Below are positions 13,892 through 20,523 of a stretch of 34,118 bases of DNA, in pieces. The notes below the pieces were generated by a model. That model saw only the letters and a list, made by a program, of their open reading frames with translations, was not told where the DNA came from and did no database searches. Source of the stretch: a virus; the IMG/VR virus record IMGVR_UViG_3300028581_000007, positions 1 through 34,118 of that record; one strand, 5' to 3'. The position numbers and the translations under genes are program-made. Positions within the stretch are counted from its first letter, which is position 1. Every line of letters starts with the position of its first letter.

Positions 13892-14094
13892 GGCTTTTTG
13901 ATGTTCTACGGGCTCCCGTTAAGGAGGGCGGGGTCTACATTCCGGCTTACTTTGAGTCGGTGCCGATGAATCGAGCTCAGGAGATTCTTCTCAGGCATGT
14001 AAGGCGTGGTCAATCCATGTCTATCCGCGTAGTCAAGGCGGGTGGCGGGTGGCGTGACGTGGTGGTGTCTGTGGGGGAGGCGGCGCAGCCGTGA
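13888..14094 (+). CDS. Hypothetical protein (68 aa)
   Basis: 68 residues from GTG 13888 (GTGA overlap with the zinc finger). It is a mixed alpha/beta sequence: RLFDVLRAPVKEGGVYIPAY, then MNRAQEILLRHVRRGQ, then SIRVVKAGGGWRDVVVSV. No cysteine, membrane helix or known motif. The four-base overlap at each end supports it as a real gene. Confidence 0.6.
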   Translation: MRLFDVLRAPVKEGGVYIPAYFESVPMNRAQEILLRHVRRGQSMSIRVVKAGGGWRDVVVSVGEAAQP

Positions 14095-14246
14095 GTCTGC
14101 GTTTTGTGGAGGAGGCTAAGAAGGAGCATGAGGCTACTTTGAATCTTCTTAATGAATCTGATGTAGAGCGTCCTGATCTCATTCAATACGCTAAGGCGTT
14201 GGAGAGGGTTATTTTTCATCTTGAGCCCAGGGGGGCTTCTCCTTGA
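14091..14246 (+). CDS. Helical micro-protein (51 aa)
   Basis: 51 residues from GTG 14091, overlapping its neighbour as GTGA and the next gene as TTGA. It is entirely helical, with RFVEEAKKEHEATLNLLNES and DLIQYAKALERVIFHLEP. Two amphipathic helices suggest a helical hairpin or coiled-coil partner. Function unknown. Confidence 0.6.
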   Translation: MSLRFVEEAKKEHEATLNLLNESDVERPDLIQYAKALERVIFHLEPRGASP

Positions 14247-14530
14247 CCGCTGTGAAGTTGGTTAGTTGTCGTGTTCGCGTGTTGGCTCAGTGGTTTGCGG
14301 ATAATAAGCGCACTGTTAAGAAGGCGGTGGAATTGGATGCCCTCGCCACAGAGATAGAGACCCTGGAGGGTGACTTGGTGTTAGCCCTTAAAACGGCGCA
14401 GACCCTTCAGGCGGGAATAGGCTGGTTTAACGTGGATCAGCCGAAGGCGGTCATGGAGATGCTTTATGAGAAGTATGCGGGTGCACTCGGGGGCGTTGTG
14501 GACGCGGAGAAGAAGGGGGAGAAGAAGTGA
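14243..14530 (+). CDS. Helical hypothetical protein (95 aa)
   Basis: 95 residues from TTG 14243. Long helices (VLAQWFADNKRTVKKAVELD, ALATEIETLEGDLVLALKTA) are followed by AVMEMLYEKYAGALGG and a Lys/Glu tail. It is possibly a coiled-coil protein. The four-base overlaps (TTGA before, GTGA after) place it in the same translationally coupled chain. Confidence 0.62.
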   Translation: MTAVKLVSCRVRVLAQWFADNKRTVKKAVELDALATEIETLEGDLVLALKTAQTLQAGIGWFNVDQPKAVMEMLYEKYAGALGGVVDAEKKGEKK

Positions 14531-14721
14531 CTGATTGGAGTTATGGTATTGTAAAGCAGTGTTCTAGGCGAATGTTGGTTGCCATAATTCAGGATGCGGT
14601 CGAAAAAATAGGGGGCGACATCATATTGAGAGAGGCTGAAGATAGTTCACATCTTCTATCAATTAGGGATGGTTTTAACTTCCTGTTTGCAGATTATTCT
14701 ACGGCGGGGGAAACGCCCTAG
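14527..14721 (+). CDS. Hypothetical protein (64 aa)
   Basis: 64 residues from GTG 14527 (GTGA overlap). It reads SYGIVKQCSRRMLVAIIQDA, then VEKIGGDIILREAEDSSHLL, then IRDGFNFLFADYSTAGE, an alpha/beta pattern without known motifs. It overlaps no neighbour after its stop if the next gene starts at 14729. Confidence 0.58.
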   Translation: MTDWSYGIVKQCSRRMLVAIIQDAVEKIGGDIILREAEDSSHLLSIRDGFNFLFADYSTAGETP

Positions 14722-14728
14722 TCTTCTG

Positions 14729-14908
14729 GTGGATGCTGTGTGTAACTATCACGATCAGGCGAAGTATGGGGCGAATGATACCTTCTGCATCGCCTGCGGG
14801 GAGCGGTGGATACCATACATTTCCACCCCGTTTGATGCTAAGATACCGGTTAAGCGGGTGCGTAAGGCGAAGAAGTTGAGGCATTTGGCCCCCTCTGAAA
14901 ACGTTTAA
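14729..14908 (+). CDS. Zinc-binding basic micro-protein (59 aa)
   Basis: The start is uncertain. GTG 14729 gives 59 residues; the frame is open back to ATG 14669, but that part lies over the previous gene. Likely ligands are Cys and His in VCNYHDQ and the pair FCIACGERW. The tail is strongly basic (KIPVKRVRKAKKLRHL). A small DNA- or RNA-binding zinc protein is a reasonable inference. Confidence 0.55.
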   Translation: MDAVCNYHDQAKYGANDTFCIACGERWIPYISTPFDAKIPVKRVRKAKKLRHLAPSENV

Positions 14909-15010
14909 GGCGGCGACTAACCTAATTTCCTACTGGATAGACCACCTTTTATATCCACCTAAGCGTTAGATTTATAAGCGTTTTCGACGCATCATTTACC
15001 AAGGCGTTAG
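14909..15010 (+). promoter_or_regulatory. Promoter with repeated AAGCGTTA motifs
   Basis: The 102-bp space before ATG 15011 holds CTTTTATATCC (about 14946-14956) and a second ATTTATAAG box (14970-14978), the latter 33-41 bases before the start. The motif AAGCGTTA occurs at 14961-14968, with variants AAGCGTTT (14976-14983) and AGGCGTTAG (15002-15010). The same AAGCGTTA is found in the replication promoter at 8917-8924. A shared regulator for both units is plausible. Confidence 0.5.
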
Positions 15011-15310
15011 ATGTTGGCTGAACCTAATAAGAAACAGGTTAGAATCCTGAGCCGAGTTCAGGAGAAAGTGCTCATAAAATTACGTGAAAACAGCGTTAAG
15101 AAAGCCGCGGAGTTACTAGACATGAGCCCAGACGCGATTTACATGAATAACACCCGCGTCTACCAGAGATTCATCGGGCTCCTCGACGTAATGATCGCAG
15201 ACTTCCCCATATTCCAGAGACGATTCAAGGGAAACAAGACCGCATACAAAGAGCTTCGCCACTTGGCACGTCTCGTAAAGGGAGAGGTGAAGACAAAGAA
15301 TGCTGAGTAA
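15011..15310 (+). CDS. HTH protein, possible transcription regulator
   Basis: 99 residues. The segment VQEKVLIKLRENSVKKAAEL followed by LDMSPDAIYMNNTRVYQRFI reads as a helix-turn-helix like the sigma/LuxR/TrpR type (KKAAELLDMSPDAIYMNNTRV). The C-terminal part is basic (RRFKGNKTAYKELRHLARLV). It has its own promoter with repeats, and its end overlaps the ATPase start by 11 bases. It is probably the regulator of the 15011-17152 unit. Confidence 0.62.
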   Translation: MLAEPNKKQVRILSRVQEKVLIKLRENSVKKAAELLDMSPDAIYMNNTRVYQRFIGLLDVMIADFPIFQRRFKGNKTAYKELRHLARLVKGEVKTKNAE

Positions 15311-16964
15311 ACGTATTCTCCTCGGTTTCGAAGTCGGCACCGGCGAGTCTGTTTACATGGATCTGGCGCATACCGTGGTTACGGGTATGACTCAGCTTAG
15401 TGGGAAAACCACGACCCTGCAAGCGATTATAGACCGCTCAGGGCTCCGCGCTATCGCCTTCAAGACTAAACGCGGAGAGGCGGGGTTTAACAACTATCAC
15501 GGGATACCACCCTATTTTATTGAGCAATCCGACTGGAAATACGTCTCCGGCATTCTCGAAGCCTATCTTCACGAGAAGGTGAAGTTTGAGCGTAGTTGGA
15601 TCATGAAGGCGACGAAGAATACTCGGAGCCTCAAGGATGTTCTCCGTAACGTTCAGGCACTTAGGGAGAAGTCCCACGGGCTATCTGAGAGCGTGTATTC
15701 AGTATTGGAGCAATATCTGATAGAGATTATTCCCCAGATTGAGCGATTCACCTTCTCAAAAACCCTGTCCTTGACCGATGGAATTAACGTCATGGATCTC
15801 TCCGAGATGACGCTTGAGATGCGGCTGCTCGTTATCCGATCCGTTATGGAGCAGGTCATCGAGAAGATGCACAGCGTTATCGTGATCATCCCCGAAGCCT
15901 GGGAGGCAATACCGCAGGGGCGTAATACGCCGGTGAAGCTCTACGCTGAGATATTCATCCGTAAGGGCGCGGCGATTGGCAATTACCTGTTCATAGACTC
16001 GCAGGACATCGCGGGGATAGATAAAACACCGCTGCGTCAATGTAATAACTGGATTATGGGTCGGCAGCGTGAGACGCATGAGATTGACCGCGTCCGCGAG
16101 GTCATTGGGAAGAAGATAAACGAGGACGTTATCAGGACGCTGCGAATCGGCCACTTCATAGCGGCGATTGGCGATGATCTGCGGATAATCTACGTTCTCC
16201 CCACGGGGGTTCCGGAGGAGATGGGGCGAAGTGTCGCCCTCGGTAAGGCTCTGCCTCAAGATGTGGCGGAGTGGCTTGAAGCTCACAGTAAAAAGGATGT
16301 AACTGAATTGACACAGGAGGAAAAGGCGGAGCTAAACCGTCTCCGCGAAGAGGTTAGGGTTCTCCGGGTTAAACCGGATGCTCAGGACGAGATAAAGAAG
16401 ATTGAGGCTGAAGCCCAGCATCTAGTAGGGGTTGCCTCGGATGAGAAGACTAAGGCGGAGAAGGCGCTTTTAACCTCAAATGAGATGTTGGCTGCGGCTG
16501 GAAAGGAGATCACGCGGCTATCCGCTAAGCTGAAGGACGCCGAGGCCGGAATTAAGATAGTGGAGGCGCTTAAAGCAATAATTCCACAGACCCCAACATC
16601 GGGCTCCAACTGCTCTACTCAGCCACTTGACTTGGCGGTTCAGGGCGTGGTGAATAGAGTCGAGGTGACTCATACGCTGCGCCGCGTCGAGTTGACCACT
16701 GAGACATTCGCGGGGAAGATAGCGTACCTCTACGCCACGGGGCGGATAACGGAGCGAATCGAGCACCGAGACATAAAGCCGCTCTTCGATGAGAAGGGCT
16801 GGGGGTTCAGCAACGCGCAGGTAAGTGAGGCCATGAAGGAACTCATGGGCTATGGGCTCTTCATGTTCAAGCCCCGCGGCACCGCCCCCGGTTGGGCTCC
16901 CACGGCGACGGCTAAGGAGTTATCGGATAAGGGAATGCTGAAGGTTCAGGACGTGATAGCTTGA
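15300..16964 (+). CDS. HerA/FtsK-like ATPase with coiled coil and winged helix
   Basis: 554 residues. Walker A is GMTQLSGKTT (29-38), just after a short beta lead-in. Walker B is VIIPEAWE (about 194-201). QDIAGIDKTPLRQC (about 236-250), with its Gln and the downstream NNWIMGRQRE, matches the sensor region of HerA/VirB4-type pumps. A coiled coil (about 335-430, rich in EEKAELNRLREEVRVL-type heptads) and a C-terminal winged helix (about 475-550; DIKPLFDEKGWGFSNAQVSE) follow. DNA translocation for packaging, segregation or end processing is the likely role; HerA usually pairs with NurA, which I do not see. Confidence 0.78.
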   Translation: MLSKRILLGFEVGTGESVYMDLAHTVVTGMTQLSGKTTTLQAIIDRSGLRAIAFKTKRGEAGFNNYHGIPPYFIEQSDWKYVSGILEAYLHEKVKFERSWIMKATKNTRSLKDVLRNVQALREKSHGLSESVYSVLEQYLIEIIPQIERFTFSKTLSLTDGINVMDLSEMTLEMRLLVIRSVMEQVIEKMHSVIVIIPEAWEAIPQGRNTPVKLYAEIFIRKGAAIGNYLFIDSQDIAGIDKTPLRQCNNWIMGRQRETHEIDRVREVIGKKINEDVIRTLRIGHFIAAIGDDLRIIYVLPTGVPEEMGRSVALGKALPQDVAEWLEAHSKKDVTELTQEEKAELNRLREEVRVLRVKPDAQDEIKKIEAEAQHLVGVASDEKTKAEKALLTSNEMLAAAGKEITRLSAKLKDAEAGIKIVEALKAIIPQTPTSGSNCSTQPLDLAVQGVVNRVEVTHTLRRVELTTETFAGKIAYLYATGRITERIEHRDIKPLFDEKGWGFSNAQVSEAMKELMGYGLFMFKPRGTAPGWAPTATAKELSDKGMLKVQDVIA

Positions 16965-17152
16965 ATGCTAAGGAACTAAAGAAGAAAATGGACTCAAACA
17001 TGATCCCCGTTATTTTCTCTGAATCAGAAATTATAACACTTCACGCCCTCGCCGTTTTAGGAGATGGGCGGCATATGATGAATAAACTATTCAAAAAACG
17101 ATTCTCTCCCGTAGCCATGAAACTAATTGAGGAAGAGAAAAAGACTGAGTAG
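16961..17152 (+). CDS. Hypothetical protein (63 aa)
   Basis: 63 residues from TTG 16961 (TTGA overlap with the ATPase). The sequence is mostly helical and charged: KELKKKMDSNMIPVIFSESE, then IITLHALAVLGDGRHMMNKL, then FKKRFSPVAMKLIEEEKKTE. It is the last gene of the plus-strand early region, before the convergent modification operon. Possible accessory subunit of the ATPase (context only). Confidence 0.6.
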   Translation: MNAKELKKKMDSNMIPVIFSESEIITLHALAVLGDGRHMMNKLFKKRFSPVAMKLIEEEKKTE

Positions 17153-17166
17153 TTTTCCGTTTTATC

Positions 17167-17196
17167 TGGGGCGTGTCCCCCACTTTATGGGTTTTT
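17167..17196 (+). terminator. Possible hairpin terminator at the convergent gene ends
   Basis: TGGGG (17167-17171) and CCCCA (about 17178-17182) can pair around a short loop. TTTTT follows at 17192-17196, inside the last codons of the convergent gene at 17185. It sits 15 bases after the stop at 17152. Archaeal termination relies mainly on T-tracts, so the T-run may matter more than the hairpin. Confidence 0.4.
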
Positions 17197-17976
17197 CTCG
17201 TTGTTGTGCCGCGTCTGTTGTGGTGGTCTGCGTAGGAGTTTGTGGAAGTATTCTTCCCACCTGATGAATCTGTATCTGCTTCTCATGGGGTTGAGTCCCA
17301 TCATGCCGGGGCTCCACCTGAAGTAGCTGGTTATCTCGGGGTCGGTGAGTTGGAGCGCCTCGAGTTCCTCGAGGCGTATGTGGCGCTGGACGTGTATGCC
17401 CGCCCGTTTCTCGTGTTCTTGGACTACGGTGAAGGCGGGTTTGCCGTTGGCGTCGAGTATCTTCTCCCCCGCGGCGTCGCGGAGTAGGATTATCTGCTGG
17501 TCTATCATGTAGCTTAGGCCACGGAAGACTACGCGGTTGCCCCAGTAGGCGCGGTGCCTGTCTATGTCGCAGGGGTTGCCCCCCGCCCGCTCCCAAGCAT
17601 CCCAGATGGGCTTCGCGAAGGGTTCGTATTCGGGTTTGAGGGGTATGCTGAAGCTGCACTTTGTGGGCGCCTTCTTCTTGAGCACGTCGCCTGTGAAGTG
17701 GAGTGCCTCTTCGCCGCTGTCGTAGTGCGTCACCACCTCCAGTTTGAGGGTGGCGCTTGTGTTTCCTTTCCCCGCGTCGTAGTTGCGTGTGACTACTTCG
17801 CTGGCGCGGCTACCCTTCACGAGGCACAGCATATTCGTCACCTTGAGTACGTCGAAGTCTACCTTCAGAGTCCTATGGGGCTCGTCTCGGGTGGGCGCGG
17901 GCACACGCTGAGTCCCCCCGGGCATGGCGTCTATGCGCGCGCGAATCTCAGCGGGGCTCGCCAAGCGAAGACTCAT
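17185..17976 (-). CDS. Hypothetical protein of the modification module (263 aa)
   Basis: 263 residues from ATG 17974-17976, overlapping the methyltransferase stop (ATGA); the longer frame is a shadow of that gene. It contains SPAEIRARIDAMPGG, a beta-rich centre (LKVDFDVLKVTNMLCLVKGS, TLKLEVVTHYDSGEEALHFT) and YWGNRVVFRGLSYMIDQQII, with a basic Trp-rich C-terminus (MRSRYRFIRWEEYFHKLLRR). No family recognised. Its position after the C5-methylase suggests a DNA-modification or protection accessory (inference). Confidence 0.65.
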   Translation of the reverse strand: MSLRLASPAEIRARIDAMPGGTQRVPAPTRDEPHRTLKVDFDVLKVTNMLCLVKGSRASEVVTRNYDAGKGNTSATLKLEVVTHYDSGEEALHFTGDVLKKKAPTKCSFSIPLKPEYEPFAKPIWDAWERAGGNPCDIDRHRAYWGNRVVFRGLSYMIDQQIILLRDAAGEKILDANGKPAFTVVQEHEKRAGIHVQRHIRLEELEALQLTDPEITSYFRWSPGMMGLNPMRSRYRFIRWEEYFHKLLRRPPQQTRHNNEKNP

Positions 17977-18605
17977 GGGGAAGCCTCCAACGCCTGCCGA
18001 ACCGCCGCACCCAAAGCGCGGGCAACCGGAAGAGGAATAATCGCGTTCTCCCAAGACCTAGCCCAGTTGGGGTGCTTGAATATATTGGTTGACTTTCGGG
18101 GATTTCCCGTGGATCGGTTGATGCCACTTGAGATATAGCCCCGGTTCAAGTCGAGGGGGAGCAGAAACGCGGGGAAGGTTCCCCATAGCGCTCGGCGCAT
18201 CGTTGGTGCGAAGTATCCCACCAGCCCCGGTTTTATTTCTAAGTGCTTTGTGAGGTAGGGGCTGTTTTCCATGCACCAGTAAGTTGGCTTTGCCTTCTCA
18301 ACGAAGTCTAGGAATGTTTTAACAAGTATTAATCCCCGTTGGGGATTTGGGGGGTCTTTCCATCTTTTACCCGCCTGCGCCAACTTCGAGAAGTCTCTGC
18401 ATGGTGGTGAGCCCACTATGAGGTCGTAACCCATGAAGTCCAAGGGATTCAGGGCGCATACGTCTGAGATGATCACCCTGTGCCTGTAGAGCGCCGCTAT
18501 CTTGGGCTCTATCTCGACGCCGGTGACGTCGAAGCCCTCAAGGGCTAACCCGTCACTCCAGCCGCCAAGCCCACTGAAGAGGTCAAGAGCACGGAACCGA
18601 GTCAC
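17973..18605 (-). CDS. C5-cytosine DNA methyltransferase (phage-type, short)
   Basis: 210 residues from GTG 18603-18605 (GTGA overlap). It carries motif I ALDLFSGLGG (6-15), the acidic pocket VEIEP, motif IV GSPPCRDFS with the catalytic Pro-Cys at about 67-68, and motif VI as MENSPYLTK (usually ENV). A closing IIPLPVARALGAAVRQAL resembles motif X. The enzyme methylates cytosine C5 using SAM. At 210 residues the target-recognition region is reduced compared with cellular enzymes of 300 or more. It may be a solitary methylase protecting viral DNA from host restriction. Confidence 0.88.
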   Translation of the reverse strand: MTRFRALDLFSGLGGWSDGLALEGFDVTGVEIEPKIAALYRHRVIISDVCALNPLDFMGYDLIVGSPPCRDFSKLAQAGKRWKDPPNPQRGLILVKTFLDFVEKAKPTYWCMENSPYLTKHLEIKPGLVGYFAPTMRRALWGTFPAFLLPLDLNRGYISSGINRSTGNPRKSTNIFKHPNWARSWENAIIPLPVARALGAAVRQALEASP

Positions 18606-18835
18606 TTCTCTGTCTCCTCTTTTTGTGCTGGGTGTCTCTGTGCGTGTTGTCGGCAGTAGAGTCCACCCAAACCATAGCCGCGCCCACGCCGACACTGGAA
18701 CCGATGCCAACCCGTCCAATCAGTTACTTCCTCGACGCATCGCGCAGGGTTTTCAGGTATTCCCACAGGATCCCCAGCCCACTGATCATAGACGTGGGGC
18801 TTGCGCGGGGGAATGGAAACACCCAAACTAGACAA
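18602..18835 (-). CDS. Small zinc-binding protein ('GLYCxQH' type)
   Basis: 77 residues if TTG 18833-18835 is used; TTG 18824-18826 has a better-spaced GAGGG and gives 74. Ligands: ARCVEEV, then HRFQCRRGRGYGLGGLYCRQ followed by H, so three Cys and a His in the order C, C, C-x-x-H. This pattern is common in small phage proteins next to methylases. Function unknown. It overlaps both neighbours (GTGA downstream, eight bases upstream). Confidence 0.6.
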   Translation of the reverse strand: MSSLGVSIPPRKPHVYDQWAGDPVGIPENPARCVEEVTDWTGWHRFQCRRGRGYGLGGLYCRQHAQRHPAQKEETEK

Positions 18836-18971
18836 CCCTCTTTATGGTGACCTTCTCAGCGAACGTGTCTCTGTGGGCGCTGATTAGCTGGCTGCATGGG
18901 TGTAGGGGGCATCGACGCTTGACGCAGAACCCGTCGTAGAACGGGGACTTAACGACACCACACTTACCCAA
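18828..18971 (-). CDS. Cysteine-rich micro-protein (47 aa)
   Basis: 47 residues from TTG 18969-18971, directly after the TAA of the nuclease gene. Cysteines occur in LGKCGVV, GFCVKRRC and HPCSQL, with histidines nearby, so a metal site is likely. It is rich in Lys and Arg. Its coding frame is supported by the TAA-TTG junction and the overlap with the next gene. Confidence 0.55.
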   Translation of the reverse strand: MGKCGVVKSPFYDGFCVKRRCPLHPCSQLISAHRDTFAEKVTIKRVV

Positions 18972-19403
18972 TTACCCTACTCTCCTCGGTCTTGATGCAG
19001 CCCTGTTAATCCGGTTCAGAAGCGGAACAAGGTCATGGTAAACCTGTTCCGTGGTTATTCTGCAAACCGTCCACCCGTGAGCCTTTAACGTTTCGTCGCG
19101 GACTCTGTCACGCTCTACCTTTTCCCCACTGTGGAAGACTATGCCATCCACCTCGAAGTCTACCCCCGCTTCTCCATAGGGAAAAGCTACATCCATCTCG
19201 TAGGGATGAACTCTCCCATCGGCTCCCCTGAAAGGGCCCCAGACGCAGTTTGCGTAGAAGTCCCCTGTTCCTTTATCTGCGCGTTTGAGGCTTCGCCTGT
19301 GCCACCGGACCCCTGTTTTGAGGTATTTTCCCTCCTTGTATCTCAGCCTCTTTATGAGGGCAACTAGGGCGGACTCAGCGTGATTCGGACGCCTACCAAC
19401 CAT
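18972..19403 (-). CDS. Vsr/DUF559-like endonuclease
   Basis: 143 residues from ATG 19401-19403, directly after the stop of the DUF5131-like gene. The C-terminal half shows MDVAFPYGEAGVDFEVDGIV, then FHSGEKVERDRVRDETLKAH, then GWTVCRITTEQVYHD. That is an Asp, an E-x-D, an R-D-x-x-L helix and a strand G-W-x-V-x-R, as in very-short-patch repair and DUF559 nucleases of the PD-(D/E)XK superfamily. Vsr enzymes repair T:G mismatches that arise when C5-methylcytosine deaminates. The neighbouring C5-methylase makes that pairing attractive (inference). Confidence 0.72.
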   Translation of the reverse strand: MVGRRPNHAESALVALIKRLRYKEGKYLKTGVRWHRRSLKRADKGTGDFYANCVWGPFRGADGRVHPYEMDVAFPYGEAGVDFEVDGIVFHSGEKVERDRVRDETLKAHGWTVCRITTEQVYHDLVPLLNRINRAASRPRRVG

Positions 19404-20096
19404 CTATCCCGCCTCCTCTGTGATGTGCCATGCTTCTCTTAGCGTCTTCTCGTAGACCGTGATCCCTGCCTCTCGCAGGCATTTGATGAGCGTCCGCGTC
19501 TTCTCAAGCGGCGGCTCGGGTAGCCTGTTGTTGTAGTTATCATAACCCACAGCCACAGCCCACGGCTTCGCGTCGAGGATGCCGTTAATCATCTGATCTA
19601 GGTTGAAATCCATGATGGGCTCTACTGATATGAAGGTCTTAGCGTCAGGCATCCACATATGGACGTGGTGAAGTCCCCAGAATCGCGCGCCGGGGCTTGG
19701 GGCTTGGCTGCATTTTATCTCCTCAGTGGTTTCGATGGTTGCGCCGAAGACCACGTTCTCGGGAAAAACTGCCCCATCGCCAAACATGTTGAGATACCAG
19801 ATGGGGTTTTTAGTGAGAAGTAAGTACGTCGCCTTGGGGTGTGCTTTTAACTCAGCCATCAGGATATTCGCGTCCTGTACGCCGAGTGTACTGATGTCAC
19901 TCATATCTTGAACGAAGATGAAGCCCTCCTCGGGTATCTTCCGCATCGCCTTCTCATCGAGCCGCGGCGGTCCCTGATACTTCACATATTTGTATCGGTT
20001 GATCAGCGACTTCGCCCAGCAATAGGAGCAGTCGTAAGGGCACTCCCCAGCCACTGGGTTCCAAGTCCCAGTTATGAACGGAAACATCCTAGTCAT
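19404..20096 (-). CDS. DUF5131-like three-cysteine (radical-SAM-type) protein
   Basis: 230 residues. The N-terminus is FITGTWNPVAGECPYDCSYC with W following, so C19-x3-C23-x2-C26, the layout of an iron-sulfur site in phage Gp37/Gp68 (DUF5131) proteins, which resemble radical SAM enzymes. Further conserved-looking stretches are FVQDMSDIS, LLLTKNPIWY, VVFGATIETTEE and FISVEPIMDF, as in that family. The exact reaction of this family is not settled to my knowledge. It lies in a DNA-modification module, so nucleotide or tRNA/DNA modification is likely. Confidence 0.8.
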   Translation of the reverse strand: MTRMFPFITGTWNPVAGECPYDCSYCWAKSLINRYKYVKYQGPPRLDEKAMRKIPEEGFIFVQDMSDISTLGVQDANILMAELKAHPKATYLLLTKNPIWYLNMFGDGAVFPENVVFGATIETTEEIKCSQAPSPGARFWGLHHVHMWMPDAKTFISVEPIMDFNLDQMINGILDAKPWAVAVGYDNYNNRLPEPPLEKTRTLIKCLREAGITVYEKTLREAWHITEEAG

Positions 20097-20122
20097 TTAC
20101 CCTACCCCCAGTACCGCTAATA

Positions 20123-20326
20123 TTATCCAAAAATCTTCTCCCCGTATTCCTCAATTATCTCATAGAGTCTAGGCTCTGCGCGTTTCCGTGTGGAGTCGCC
20201 ACAGATGGCATAATCCACTTCGTGGAAACATTTAGCCGCCATCTCTAAGATGAGTTTGTATTTCTCAAACTCATCTAGGTTCCAAGCTATCTCTTGGTCC
20301 TTATAGTTCCAGTGTCCACCACTCAT
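20123..20326 (-). CDS. 'MSGGHWNY' phage-type hypothetical protein
   Basis: 67 residues beginning MSGGHWNYKDQEIAWNLDEF, ending in RLYEIIEEYGEKIFG. Small proteins that start MSGGHW-Y are widespread in phages; function unknown to me. It is the first gene of the modification operon. GGTGA six bases before the ATG and a TATA-like box in the palindrome at 20355-20380 suggest a short leader. Confidence 0.7.
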   Translation of the reverse strand: MSGGHWNYKDQEIAWNLDEFEKYKLILEMAAKCFHEVDYAICGDSTRKRAEPRLYEIIEEYGEKIFG

Positions 20327-20354
20327 CGTTTTCTCACCGTATAACCCTACATTC

Positions 20355-20380
20355 TACCACAATATAAGCATATTGTGGTA
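20355..20380. promoter_or_regulatory. Palindromic bidirectional promoter/operator
   Basis: A perfect 11-bp inverted repeat, TACCACAATAT (20355-20365) and ATATTGTGGTA (20370-20380), has the four-base centre AAGC. Each strand holds a TATA-like box inside it: AATATAAG on plus (20361-20368) and CTTATATT on minus over the same bases. The minus box lies 35-42 bases before ATG 20326. The plus box lies about 26 bases before 20390, where a hairpin-closing sequence begins. A protein bound here would block both directions. Confidence 0.62.
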
Positions 20381-20389
20381 AAATGTGTT

Positions 20390-20512
20390 TTTACCCCGTT
20401 TTAGGGCATAAACTGAGCCAAAACTTTTCGCTTCGCCTTACGAGGAGGAGTCATAGAGCGAACGCACGGTTTCGCTAATTCTATCCTTGTTTGTATAAAC
20501 GGGGTGTTTTTT
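20390..20512 (+). ncRNA. Candidate structured small RNA (about 120 nt)
   Basis: This stretch between 20327 and 20523 has no convincing gene; only a 17-codon minus ORF is present. ACCCCGTTT (20393-20401) pairs with AAACGGGGT (20497-20505) to close a loop of about 95 nt. Inside, AGCGAA and TTCGCT (20456-20475) can form a second stem. GTTTTTT follows the closing stem at 20506-20512, which suits an archaeal terminator. A plus TATA-like box lies about 26 bases before 20390. No known RNA family is recognised. The prediction is by eye and unfolded by software. Confidence 0.42.
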
Positions 20513-20523
20513 GATCCCTTTTA

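Noticed and set aside
17162-17659. 165-residue minus frame overlapping the 263-residue gene
   Set aside because: Same strand, other frame, Arg/Pro/Thr-rich composition without domain pattern. The 263-residue frame has the ATGA overlap with the methylase.
20402-20460. 17-codon minus ORF (MTPPRKAKRKVLAQFMP) in the intergenic region
   Set aside because: Too short, no ribosome site or promoter of its own, and it lies across the hairpin-rich stretch. Treated as non-coding.
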